This document shows, one piece after another, positions 33,282-41,062 of a stretch of DNA of 41,062 nt (position 1 is the first letter of the stretch; every line of letters begins with the position of its first letter). Source of the DNA: CAIYRG01 sp035577685. Lineage in GTDB: Bacteria > Pseudomonadota > Alphaproteobacteria > Micropepsales > Micropepsaceae. The notes beneath the pieces were generated by a model. That model worked only from the letters and a program-made list of their open reading frames with translations, was not told the DNA's origin and did not search any database. The translations under genes were made by a program, and so were the position numbers. The stretch lies in NCBI GenBank assembly GCA_035577685.1, contig DATLVC010000061.1, positions 1 to 41,062 on the forward strand, read 5' to 3'.

Positions 33282-34168
33282 TCGACGTTCTGGACCTGCT
33301 CGCGAAACTGATCGATCACCGCCTTCAACGCGAGCCCGACATGGGTGAGCTGAATGTCCGAAGACTTCGAGCACAGCGTGTTGGCTTCACGATTAAATTC
33401 CTGCGCGAGGAAATCGAGCTTGCGCCCCGCCGGGTCCTTGCCGGCGATGAGCGCACGCGCTTCCTGGCAATGGGCGGAAAGGCGGTCGAGTTCTTCGCGC
33501 AAATCGGCGCGCGCGGCCAGCAGCGCGACTTCTTGCGCGATGCGATCTTCCGGCAGGTTCGAACCCGCTGCGAGAAGCTCCTTCAATTGCGTCATCATGC
33601 GTTCGCGCAACAGGAAAGGCTGCTGGGCAGACAAGGTTCGGGCTTCGCCAGTCAGCCGCTCGATCTCGCCCACCTGCATTAAGAGAACCGCTTCCAGCTT
33701 GGTACCTTCTGTCGCGCGCGCGCGCGATAGAAGATCGAACGCATCGGCGAGCGATGTCAGCAGAGCTGCATCGCGCGCCAATCGGGCTTCGTCGTTCAGC
33801 GCGGCATTTTCTTCCTGAACCACCACGCCCTTCAGGGCGAGGATCCCATCGACGCGCGCGGGCGGCAAACCAGTCTCCTCCGCGACCCGCTTGGCGATGC
33901 GCACGGCATCGGCCAGGGCCGCGGCATCGATGCGAAAGCCGCGGCCGCTGTCCTCGGATGAAACCGTCAAGACGACCTGCAACGAACCGCGCTTGAAGCG
34001 CTCGGCGGCCAGCGTGCGCCCGCCCACTTCCAAACCTTCATAACCGACTGGCGCGCGGAACCGGAAGTCGAGCCCGCGGCCATTGACGCTCTTGGCCTCC
34101 CAGCGCCAGCGCAATCCGCTATGGGTGCCGCGCGCATCGGCGAATCCGGTCATGCTGATGAGGGGCAA
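33278..34168 (-). CDS. yicC: YicC family endoribonuclease
   Basis: YicC/YloC proteins are endoribonucleases implicated in small-RNA turnover. The 296-residue protein begins (TTG start) MPLISMTGFADARGTHSGLR, matching the usual SMTGFAR opening of the family. It continues WRWEAKSVNGRGLDFRFRAP and RGSLQVVLTVS, and ends with KLDFLAQEFNREANTLCSKS. The TTG at 34168 is chosen because GAGGAG lies six bases upstream and because the longer frame (to 34300) adds 44 residues unlike the family. It is coupled to gmk by ATGA. Its upstream region faces the unknown membrane protein gene. Confidence 0.93.
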   Translation of the reverse strand: MPLISMTGFADARGTHSGLRWRWEAKSVNGRGLDFRFRAPVGYEGLEVGGRTLAAERFKRGSLQVVLTVSSEDSGRGFRIDAAALADAVRIAKRVAEETGLPPARVDGILALKGVVVQEENAALNDEARLARDAALLTSLADAFDLLSRARATEGTKLEAVLLMQVGEIERLTGEARTLSAQQPFLLRERMMTQLKELLAAGSNLPEDRIAQEVALLAARADLREELDRLSAHCQEARALIAGKDPAGRKLDFLAQEFNREANTLCSKSSDIQLTHVGLALKAVIDQFREQVQNVE

Positions 34169-34308
34169 ACCCGTCTCCTCGGAATCGAAAGAACGAACTT
34201 CGGCACGAACCCAGCGCCAGTGCAAGCGGATTGGGCATGGGTTTACTTTATTCCCTCGCCTGTTCTGCCGGGCAGGCCGGGGGCCAGTCATCAATTTCAA
34301 GGATTAGG

Positions 34309-34328
34309 AATTCGTGCGTGCACGAATT
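34309..34328. promoter_or_regulatory. Perfect 20-bp palindrome, possible operator
   Basis: AATTCGTGC (34309-34317) and GCACGAATT (34320-34328) are exact complements separated by GT. It lies in the 240-bp region between the divergent yicC (start 34168) and the gene starting at 34409, about 80 bp before the latter. Without a U run on either side it is not an intrinsic terminator. The symmetric layout fits a dimeric regulator. Confidence 0.45.
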
Positions 34329-34408
34329 TGTCGTATTACGAAGGGGGGCCCGGTGAAATGATCGGCAGGGCACGCGCCACCAGGCCTCGCGGCGCGGAAA
34401 GATGACGC

Positions 34409-35998
34409 ATGACGCTTGACGGCTTCCTGGCCTTTTTGACGCTGGCGGTGGCGATTTACGCGCTGATCTCGCCGGTCGCGAAATTGCGTGCCCTGATAGC
34501 TTTGCCGTTTCAAATCCCGCTCGCCATATTGGGATTCATATTGGTTCTCTATTTCGAATTCTTCCCGGCCCTGAAGGAACCTTGTCCGTCGGAACTGGGA
34601 CGGGCCTGCGAATGGTTGGTTTTCCCGGCCGACCAGTCCTTCACCCCGGCTCAGGCGGCGTTTGTCGTGGTTCTGGTCTGGATGGTGCTGGCACTGGTCG
34701 CGCACCTCATGGCGCGGCCGGGAACGCGCTCGCTGACAGCCATGGCCGCGCTGATCGACACCTTGGTTTACGAACAACGATTCGCGGAACTGGTGAAGCT
34801 GTTCGAGCCTTATCTGGCAATGGTCAGCCGTGCGGCCCAGCGAAAACTTCCGCTGCAACGCTTGCACGACCGCTTGGCCAAATTCGACGACACGAAAGAT
34901 CGCCAACGCTCGGCGCGGAAATATCTACGCGCCGCCATGGTTGGACTGGCCTTTATCGTTCCCGCCCAGCGCAAAGCCGAAGAGGCAGGGCTCAATATTG
35001 TGCGCGTTCTCTACCGGTCGGCCGATTTCCGGCGCTTCATCACCCAGATGCGGCCCTATTTCGCGCTCAGCCTGCTGCGGCTCGATCTCTTCGCCAAATA
35101 TGACTTTGCGGACGCCTATTTCGCCGACCTGATCGCAGACACGGGAAGCGTCTTGTACCAAGAGCTCGAGCAGCATCAGAATGCCTCGGGGCTTTATTTC
35201 CCGGAAAGCAACCGCCTACTTCATTTTCTTTTCGCCGATGTCCGGGTGGCCGAGGATCTCGCGGTCTACAAACCGGTGGCCGGATATCTTTTCAATATTC
35301 TGCGTACGGATGAGTCAGCCGAATATACCACCTATCTGAACAAGCGGTCCGATTCATTCGATGTCGAATGCTGGCAGGATCCGACCTTTGCGGTGATATC
35401 CTTCTTCGATCTGATGGTCTCGGCCGCCGCCCATCAGGGCGTGCGCTGGCATATGTGGCTGTATCATTTTCCCTCGATCGTCGCGCGCTTGGAGGAGTTG
35501 TACGACTCGTCGGGCCTCACCATCGACACCTCGGACGAATTCCCGACGCGCGCGGCTAGACTCATCTACGAAACGTTCCGTGTGCAGGGCAATTGGATTC
35601 GCTTGGTGAAAAACCTGCCCCGCGAGTCACCGCATCGCAGCATCGAGCCCGGGCTGCACGGCGACAACAGCAATATCCCGATGTCTGCCGCGCTCGCGCT
35701 CGGAAGCTCCATGGCCATCGTCGCGATGTCGGCACGGATCGGCGACAGTTTTGTCGCCTATCTGCACGAAACGATCATGCGGGACATCAACGATCTCAAC
35801 CGCGAGGGCGATGAGGGCCGGCTGCGATCGTTTCTGATCCACTCCATCGTCAATGGCGGCCAGCACAATCCCGGACATTGTTATGGAATGCGCCTGAGAA
35901 GCCTGCTCGGCAATGCCGACCATTTCTTGCGGCAGGAGCTCGAGGATTATGAGGCCGCTTTGGAAGCCGCATATCCCGGAATCGCTCTGGGCTCATGA
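34409..35998 (+). CDS. Unknown membrane protein, 529 residues
   Basis: I do not recognise a family. The protein has three membrane segments near its start (about residues 5-22, 30-52 and 82-101). Two cysteines (58 and 66) lie in the loop between the second and third. A large soluble, helical domain follows (about 105-529), with blocks such as DRQRSARKYLRAAMVGLAFI, SDSFDVECWQDPTFAVISFF, GVRWHMWLYHFPSIVARLEE and RSFLIHSIVNGGQHNPGHCY. No nucleotide-binding, nuclease or protease motif is visible. Translation starts at ATG 34409 with GGAAAG upstream. It is transcribed opposite to the genes on both sides and ends six bases from the mltG stop, splitting the usual mltG-yicC-gmk order. Codon use matches its neighbours, so recent transfer is not evident. 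Confidence 0.85.
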   Translation: MTLDGFLAFLTLAVAIYALISPVAKLRALIALPFQIPLAILGFILVLYFEFFPALKEPCPSELGRACEWLVFPADQSFTPAQAAFVVVLVWMVLALVAHLMARPGTRSLTAMAALIDTLVYEQRFAELVKLFEPYLAMVSRAAQRKLPLQRLHDRLAKFDDTKDRQRSARKYLRAAMVGLAFIVPAQRKAEEAGLNIVRVLYRSADFRRFITQMRPYFALSLLRLDLFAKYDFADAYFADLIADTGSVLYQELEQHQNASGLYFPESNRLLHFLFADVRVAEDLAVYKPVAGYLFNILRTDESAEYTTYLNKRSDSFDVECWQDPTFAVISFFDLMVSAAAHQGVRWHMWLYHFPSIVARLEELYDSSGLTIDTSDEFPTRAARLIYETFRVQGNWIRLVKNLPRESPHRSIEPGLHGDNSNIPMSAALALGSSMAIVAMSARIGDSFVAYLHETIMRDINDLNREGDEGRLRSFLIHSIVNGGQHNPGHCYGMRLRSLLGNADHFLRQELEDYEAALEAAYPGIALGS

Positions 35999-36004
35999 GT
36001 TCCG

Positions 36005-36991
36005 TCAGCGGCTGGGGGCGGCGGCCTGATCCTTTTGCAGCCGGCGCCATTGGGCGACGTTCTTCTCATGATCGGCGATATTTTTGGCAAAGGCGTGCCC
36101 GCCGCTGCCGTCGGCAACAAAATAAAGCTCGTCCGTGTCGGCCGGGTTGAGCACTGCGGCAATCGCACTCTTGCCGGGATTGCAGATCGGTGTCGGCGGC
36201 AAGCCTTCGATCTGATAGGTGCTGTACGGGTTGGGCGTGGCCAGTTCGCTCTGGCGCAAGGGATGGCCGAGCGGAACCCCCTTGGTCAGGCCGTAAATGA
36301 TCGTCGGGTCGGATTCCAGCTTCATGCCGTTCTTCAGGCGGTTGATGAAGACGGCCGCGATGCGCGGGCGCTCGGAGGGGATCGCCGTCTCCTTCTCGAC
36401 AATGGACGCAAGCTTCAACGCGTCCTCCTGACTCATCAGCGGCAAGCCCTCTTTGCGCTTGGGCCAGATTTCCGCGAGCAGTTTCACTTGCGCCTCATGC
36501 ATGCGGGCGAGGATTTCCGCACGCGTCGTTCCGCGCTCGAAAAGATAGGTCTCCGGCAGGAGGCTCCCCTCAGGCACCACCGTGACGGAGCCGGTCAAAA
36601 CCGGATCGGCCTGTACCAGCGCCACCGCCGCATCCGAGGTGAGGCCTTCGGCAATGGTGATGCGGTGCTCGACAACCTTGCGCGCAACCAGCATGTCCAT
36701 GATTTCGGCCTCGCTGGCATTGGCCGGAAACGCATATTCTCCCGCTTTCAGCTGTGCCGACCGCCCCCGCCGGATCACACCGACACGAAACAAGAGCGCG
36801 TTCTCGACCATTCCGGCTTGGGCCAGGGTTTGGGCGATCACGCGAAGGCCGCTTCCCGGTTTGACGATGAGTGTCGTTTCGGCGAGCGACGGGCCTGGCT
36901 GCACGAAATAACGATCTTCCCACCAGGCCGCTCCCGCGACCGCGGCCGCAGCCAGCGCGACGAAGACGATTAGGGAGAAGAAAAACCGCAT
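36005..36991 (-). CDS. mltG: Endolytic murein transglycosylase MltG
   Basis: MltG is an inner-membrane lytic transglycosylase that cuts nascent glycan strands and so sets their length. The 328-residue protein has an N-terminal membrane anchor (about residues 2-24), a LysM-like region (SGLRVIAQTLAQAGMVENAL), and the YceG domain. The domain carries the catalytic Glu in LASIVEKETAIPSERPRIAA and also AVFINRLKNGMKLESDPTII and LPPTPICNPGKSAIAAVLNP. The length is normal. It lies 27 bp downstream of fabF on the same strand. Confidence 0.96.
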   Translation of the reverse strand: MRFFFSLIVFVALAAAAVAGAAWWEDRYFVQPGPSLAETTLIVKPGSGLRVIAQTLAQAGMVENALLFRVGVIRRGRSAQLKAGEYAFPANASEAEIMDMLVARKVVEHRITIAEGLTSDAAVALVQADPVLTGSVTVVPEGSLLPETYLFERGTTRAEILARMHEAQVKLLAEIWPKRKEGLPLMSQEDALKLASIVEKETAIPSERPRIAAVFINRLKNGMKLESDPTIIYGLTKGVPLGHPLRQSELATPNPYSTYQIEGLPPTPICNPGKSAIAAVLNPADTDELYFVADGSGGHAFAKNIADHEKNVAQWRRLQKDQAAAPSR

Positions 36992-37018
36992 GCGGCCTCG
37001 CGGCTTTCGATGAACGGT

Positions 37019-38290
37019 CTATTCCGGCGCCGTGAACACCAAAGATGCGTTGGTACCGCCGAACCCGAAGGAGTTCGAAAGCGCGGCCGAGATGGCCATC
37101 TTCTTCGGTTTATGGGGCACAAGGTCGATTTCGGTTTCCACGGAAGGGTTATCGAGATTGAGGGTCGGCGGCGCGATCTGATCGCGGATTGCGAGGGCCG
37201 AGAAGATCGCCTCCACCGCGCCGGCGGCGCCCAGCAAATGGCCGATGGCGGATTTGGTCGAGGACATTGCGAGCTTGCCGGCGGAATTGCCGAACAGACG
37301 TTCGACCGCGCGCAGCTCGATCTCATCGCCCAAAGGCGTCGAGGTGCCGTGCGCGTTGATATAGTCGATATCGGCCGCCGCCAGGCCGGCGCGCTTCAGC
37401 GCCATCTGCATCGCGCGATAGCCGCCATTGCCATCCTCAGCCGGTGCCGTGACGTGATAGGCATCGCCCGACATGCCATAGCCCTTCACTTCCGCATAAA
37501 TCTTCGCGCCGCGCGCTTTGGCGTGCTCATATTCTTCGAGCATTACAATGCCTGCGCCCGCACCCATGACGAAACCGTCGCGGTCCTTGTCATAGGGCCG
37601 CGAGGCCTTCTCCGGCGTATCGTTGAAGGCAGTGGAAAGCGCGCGGCAGGCGACGAAGCCCGCAATCCCAATCCGGCAAATGGCCGATTCGGTGCCGCCC
37701 GCGAGCATCACATCGGCGTCGTCGAGCGCAATCATGCGCGCCGCATCGCCGATGGCGTGCGCGCCGGTAGAGCAGGCCGTCACGACGGAATGATTTGGCC
37801 CCTTGTAGCCGAAACGAATCGAGACATAGCCTGACGCAAGATTGTTGAGCCGCCCGGGAATGAAGAAGGGCGACAGTTTCCGCGGCCCCTTTTCGTGAAC
37901 CAGAATGGACGCTTGCTCGATCCCATCGAGCCCGCCGATGCCCGAGCCGATAAGAACGCCGGCGCGGTCCTTCTGTTCTTCGGTTTTCGCCTCATAGCCC
38001 GAATCGGTCACCGCCTGCTGGGCAGCGGTGATCGCGTAGATGATGAAATCATCGACCCGGCGCTGATCCTTGGAATCGACCCATTGATCGGGGTTGAACG
38101 TGCCGTCCGAACCATCGCCACGCGGCACATCGCAGGCGATGCGGGCGGGAAGATCGTCCACCTTGAAGCGGGTGATCGGCCCGGCGCCCGATTTGCCTTC
38201 GAGCAGACGTGACCATGAGGTCTCGACACCGCAGCCGAGCGGCGTAACGAGCCCCAATCCGGTGACGACGACGCGACGCATTGCGCTCAT
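37019..38290 (-). CDS. fabF: 3-oxoacyl-ACP synthase II
   Basis: FabF condenses malonyl-ACP with acyl-ACP to lengthen fatty acids. The 423-residue protein begins RRVVVTGLGLVTPLGCGVET. It has the active-site Cys173 in NHSVVTACSTGAHAIG and the catalytic His of DYINAHGTSTPLGD. The second His is in KSAIGHLLGAAGAVEAIFSA. The glycine-rich end SNSFGFGGTNASLVF is intact. An ATG three codons further in (38281) is an equally possible start. It lies 37 bp downstream of acpP. Confidence 0.97.
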   Translation of the reverse strand: MSAMRRVVVTGLGLVTPLGCGVETSWSRLLEGKSGAGPITRFKVDDLPARIACDVPRGDGSDGTFNPDQWVDSKDQRRVDDFIIYAITAAQQAVTDSGYEAKTEEQKDRAGVLIGSGIGGLDGIEQASILVHEKGPRKLSPFFIPGRLNNLASGYVSIRFGYKGPNHSVVTACSTGAHAIGDAARMIALDDADVMLAGGTESAICRIGIAGFVACRALSTAFNDTPEKASRPYDKDRDGFVMGAGAGIVMLEEYEHAKARGAKIYAEVKGYGMSGDAYHVTAPAEDGNGGYRAMQMALKRAGLAAADIDYINAHGTSTPLGDEIELRAVERLFGNSAGKLAMSSTKSAIGHLLGAAGAVEAIFSALAIRDQIAPPTLNLDNPSVETEIDLVPHKPKKMAISAALSNSFGFGGTNASLVFTAPE

Positions 38291-38327
38291 CGGCGCGAGA
38301 GCCTCGGCTTGTGCCGCATTGCGATGA

Positions 38328-38564
38328 TTAGCTCTGCGCCTTTTCGATGAATTTCACGGCATCGCCGACGGTGACGATGGATTCCGCGGCATCATCCGGG
38401 ATTTCAATACCGAATTCTTCTTCAAACGCCATGACCAGCTCTACCGTATCGAGGCTGTCCGCGCCGAGATCTTCAATAAAGCTCGCAGTGTCCGTGACCT
38501 TTTCGCCATCGACGTTCAAATGTTCGACCACGATTTTTTTCACGCGCTCAGCGACGTCGCTCAT
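38328..38564 (-). CDS. acpP: Acyl carrier protein
   Basis: AcpP carries growing acyl chains on a phosphopantetheine arm. The 78-residue acidic protein begins MSDVAERVKKIVVEHLNVDG. It has the modified Ser in GADSLDTVELVMAFEEEFGI. The longer frame to 38609 is discarded: the ATG at 38564 gives the typical length, with AGAAGA upstream. The 168 bp between acpP and fabG hold no frame with coding bias, so acpP may also have its own promoter there, although I see no clear -35/-10 pair. Confidence 0.98.
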   Translation of the reverse strand: MSDVAERVKKIVVEHLNVDGEKVTDTASFIEDLGADSLDTVELVMAFEEEFGIEIPDDAAESIVTVGDAVKFIEKAQS

Positions 38565-38732
38565 ATCTTCTTTGCCTCTTGAATTGCCGTTCTTGTTTTC
38601 TCTTACCACGCTTTATTGGCTGAGCACCCCACCTGCGCGCACCGAGCCAAAGCCATGGCTGAAAGGTGGCGCTTGGTATCACAAAGTTTCCGTTCCCGCC
38701 AAATATTTGAAAAAGCCTTTCGGACAAAGACC

Positions 38733-39473
38733 TTAGATCATTGCCATGCCGCCATTGACGTGCAGCGTCTGGCCCGTGACATAGCCTGCTTCCTCGCTTG
38801 CGAGATAGACCACGGCACTGCCGATTTCCCGCGAATCGCCGAGTCGTCCGGCCGGAACGCGGGTCAGAATCGCCGTCCGCTGGTCGGCCGTCAGCGCGTC
38901 CGTCATGGCGGTCGCAATGAAGCCCGGCGCCACGCAATTGACCGTGATGTTGCGGCTGGCAACTTCGGCGGCCAGCGCCTTGCTCATGCCGATAAGGCCG
39001 GCTTTGGCGGCGGCGTAATTCCCCTGCCCCGGATTGCCCGTAACGCCCACAACCGAAGTGATGGTGACGATGCGGCCCCAGCGCTTCTTCATCATGCCGC
39101 GGAGGACGGACCGTGACAGCCGGAACGCCGCGGTGAGGTTGACCGCGATGACCTGGTCCCACTCTTCGTCCTTCATGCGCATGAAGAGATTGTCGCGCGT
39201 GATGCCAGCATTGTTGATGAGGATGTCGATCGGCGCACCGATCGCGGCTTCGGCTTTTTTCACAAGCTCATCCACGTCCGCGGCATTGCCGAGATTGCAC
39301 GGCGCCGTGACCGCGTGGTCCCCGAGTTCGGCTTTCAACGCATCGAGGGCCTCGGCGCGTGTGCCCGACAGAACCACGCCCGCACCCTGGCCATGCAGCG
39401 CTTTGGCAATGGCTCCGCCTATGCCGCCCGAAGCGCCCGTCACCAGCGCGGTCTTGTTGGTCAGATCGAACAT
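38733..39473 (-). CDS. fabG: 3-oxoacyl-ACP reductase
   Basis: FabG reduces 3-oxoacyl-ACP with NADPH. The 246-residue short-chain dehydrogenase has the cofactor motif TGASGGIGGAIAKAL, NNAGITRDNLFMRM with the structural Asn-Asn, and the catalytic Ser-Tyr-Lys set (ITSVVGVTGN and QGNYAAAKAGL). The C-terminus VTGQTLHVNGGMAMI is typical. GAGGTGG precedes the ATG. It lies nine bp downstream of fabD. Confidence 0.97.
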   Translation of the reverse strand: MFDLTNKTALVTGASGGIGGAIAKALHGQGAGVVLSGTRAEALDALKAELGDHAVTAPCNLGNAADVDELVKKAEAAIGAPIDILINNAGITRDNLFMRMKDEEWDQVIAVNLTAAFRLSRSVLRGMMKKRWGRIVTITSVVGVTGNPGQGNYAAAKAGLIGMSKALAAEVASRNITVNCVAPGFIATAMTDALTADQRTAILTRVPAGRLGDSREIGSAVVYLASEEAGYVTGQTLHVNGGMAMI

Positions 39474-39482
39474 GGTGCCACC

Positions 39483-40421
39483 TCAGAGCGTTTTCGCGAA
39501 GGCTTCGATGTCGGCTGGCGAATCGAGCGTGACGGTCTGAAGATCCTTGTCGATGCGCCTGACCATGCCGGTCAGCACCTTGTTGCCGCCCACCTCTATT
39601 GTGCTCGTCACACCGAGCCCGGTGAAAGAAGCCACGCTCTCGCGCCAGCGGACGCGCGCGGTGACCTGCTCGGCCAGAAGCCGCCGGATCGTATCGGGCT
39701 CGGACACCTCCGCCGCCGTGACATTCGCCACCACGGGCACGGAGGGTGGCCGGATGGTGATTTCCGCCAGCGCCTCGCGCATGCGCTCACCGGCAGGTTT
39801 CAGCAGCGGCGAATGATTGGCCGTGCTGACGGAGAGTGGGATGACGCGCTTGGCGCCTTTGCTCTTGGCGATTTCGCCGGCTCTGTCGACCGCGGCCTTC
39901 TCGCCCGAAATCACGATCTGTCCCGGCGCATTGTCGTTGGCGACCACCACGATGCCGGCATCAGCGGCTTCGTTGACCGCGGCTTCCGCCGCCTCGATCT
40001 CGATGCCGATCAGGGCCGACATGGTGCCCACGCCCACCGGCGATGCGGCCTGCATCGCGATTCCCCGCAGACGTACAAGGCGGGCCGTATCGGCCAGACT
40101 GAACGCGCCGGCCGCGCACAGCGCCGAATATTCACCCAGCGAATGGCCTGCCACTACCCGCGCATGCTTGCCGAGGTCCAAGCCCGCCTCTTTTTGCAGC
40201 ACGCGGATGATAGCCATTGAGGCCGCCATGATCGCGGGCTGCGCATTCTCGGTGAGGACGAGATCCGATTCGGGACCCTCCCACATGAGCCGCGACAAAC
40301 GTTGCGAAAGCGCATCGTCCACTTCTTCAAACGCTTCACGCGCCGGCGTAAAGGCTTCGGCTATCGCCTTGCCCATGCCGACCGCCTGGCTGCCCTGACC
40401 GGGAAAAATGAATGCTCTCAA
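39483..40421 (-). CDS. fabD: Malonyl-CoA:ACP transacylase
   Basis: FabD loads malonyl groups from CoA onto ACP. The 312-residue protein begins MRAFIFPGQGSQAVGMGKAI (TTG start). It has the nucleophile motif GHSLGEYSALCAAG and the catalytic His in LSVSTANHSPLLKPAGERM. TTG at 40421 is chosen because GGAGG lies five bases upstream; a GTG one codon earlier is possible. The frame extends to 40469, but that part does not resemble FabD. It is first in the operon fabD-fabG-acpP-fabF-mltG. Confidence 0.95.
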   Translation of the reverse strand: MRAFIFPGQGSQAVGMGKAIAEAFTPAREAFEEVDDALSQRLSRLMWEGPESDLVLTENAQPAIMAASMAIIRVLQKEAGLDLGKHARVVAGHSLGEYSALCAAGAFSLADTARLVRLRGIAMQAASPVGVGTMSALIGIEIEAAEAAVNEAADAGIVVVANDNAPGQIVISGEKAAVDRAGEIAKSKGAKRVIPLSVSTANHSPLLKPAGERMREALAEITIRPPSVPVVANVTAAEVSEPDTIRRLLAEQVTARVRWRESVASFTGLGVTSTIEVGGNKVLTGMVRRIDKDLQTVTLDSPADIEAFAKTL

Positions 40422-40495
40422 CACCGCCTCCGTTTGGAGCCCCTTAAATCCAGGCTCAGTCCAGCGCAAGATGCATTGATTGACGGGAGGGCAAA

Positions 40496-41002
40496 ATGGA
40501 ACTCACAGGCGCAGGCTATTTCTACACACTGGCCCAGGTCGGCATCACGTTTTCGGGCTTCGCGGCCATTCTCATGACGATCCGGCAAATGCGGGGCGTC
40601 AGCATGTCGAAATTCCATCTCTGGGTCGCACGATCCTATGTCCAGTCGGGGATGTTCACGGCGATGAATGCCCTGCTCTCGCCGCTTCTGTTCGGGCTCG
40701 GCATGCCGGAGCGCATGACCTGGCAGGTCGCGAGCGCCATCATTGCCGTGCAGTCCGTTATCCTCATCGTGCTCGCACCGGGGCAATGGCGGTCGGCGAC
40801 CGACCGGCCGCTCGAGCGGCGTGTGACGATCCAGATCGGGCTGGGCCTTCTCATCAACATTGCGCTCTTGGGGAATGTCGTGGGGTGGCCGTTCGAACCC
40901 ATGGGCGGTCTCGTTATGCTGGCAGTATCGTGGAACCTGTTCGCCTTTTTCGCCCAATTTGCGGAATCCCTGCGGTTTTTCTTCGAGGAAGAGATCGAAT
41001 GA
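40496..41002 (+). CDS. Unknown multi-spanning membrane protein, 168 residues
   Basis: I do not recognise a family. The protein has four or five membrane segments (about residues 8-28, 52-70, 77-95, 112-131 and 137-157), short basic loops and an acidic end (FFFEEEIE). Notable segments are YFYTLAQVGITFSGFAAILM at the start and SWNLFAFFAQFAESLRFFFE near the end. GGGAGGG lies four bases before the ATG, so the start is secure. It is divergent from fabD with 74 bp between, so the two promoters must overlap or lie close together. Transport or anchoring roles are both possible; nothing in the sequence decides. Confidence 0.8.
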   Translation: MELTGAGYFYTLAQVGITFSGFAAILMTIRQMRGVSMSKFHLWVARSYVQSGMFTAMNALLSPLLFGLGMPERMTWQVASAIIAVQSVILIVLAPGQWRSATDRPLERRVTIQIGLGLLINIALLGNVVGWPFEPMGGLVMLAVSWNLFAFFAQFAESLRFFFEEEIE

Positions 41003-41062
41003 AATCGGCAGAATTTGATGTGGATCAGTGACCGCCGACCAGGCTTGAGACCATAAAACTCA

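Noticed and set aside
1..41062. CRISPR arrays, insertion sequences, prophage, tRNA or rRNA genes
   Set aside because: No regularly spaced repeats, transposase or phage motifs, and no cloverleaf with a TTC loop were noticed. This was by reading only, not by a covariance search.

Overview
The window reads as an ordinary, gene-dense stretch of chromosome from a GC-rich alphaproteobacterium. The main evidence is gene order. The block lptF-lptG-lptD-surA-pdxA-rsmA, the ppk-ppx pair next to a short DnaA-like Hda protein, purM-purN, tatA-tatB-tatC and fabD-fabG-acpP-fabF-mltG with yicC-gmk are all typical of that class. A bactofilin, many short 4-bp gene overlaps and frequent GTG/TTG starts agree with this. 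I cannot name the genus. I saw no tRNA, rRNA, CRISPR array, insertion sequence or prophage gene.

Layout. 1-366: 3' part of a small SnoaL-like protein. 480-2166 (minus): the Tat export genes; tatC is flanked on both sides by copies of a dispersed palindromic repeat. 2269-7387 (minus): a solitary importer ATPase, then exopolyphosphatase and polyphosphate kinase. A strong intrinsic terminator pointing the other way lies between the ATPase and ppx and suggests a small RNA. 7500-14572 (minus): hda, two probable short genes, an RcnB-like protein, a bactofilin, a CDP-alcohol phosphatidyltransferase, a DUF2066 protein, and a DUF1501/DUF1800 pair whose first member carries a Tat signal. 14763-17159 (plus): a Spy-like periplasmic protein and purM-purN. 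17191-23960: ndk, a periplasmic-binding-fold protein, an ABC-F ATPase, a rhomboid protease, holC and pepA. 24072-32014 (plus): one tightly overlapping outer-membrane biogenesis operon. 32049-40421: gmk and yicC, an unknown membrane protein on the opposite strand, then mltG and the fatty-acid synthesis genes. 40496-41002: an unknown multi-spanning membrane protein.

Functionally the window is mostly envelope and housekeeping: protein export (Tat), LPS transport (LptD/F/G) with the SurA chaperone, fatty-acid elongation (FabD/G/F, ACP), peptidoglycan strand termination (MltG), phospholipid synthesis, polyphosphate turnover, purine and guanylate supply, and replication control (Hda, HolC).

No clearly new multi-gene system is visible. 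The best leads are: the 529-residue membrane protein at 34409-35998, which sits reversed between mltG and yicC-gmk behind a perfect 9+2+9 palindrome; the probable small RNA near 3470-3599; two unlisted short genes at 8373-8540 and 8750-8929; the paired palindromic repeats around tatC; and a cluster of GATACC motifs between pepA and lptF.
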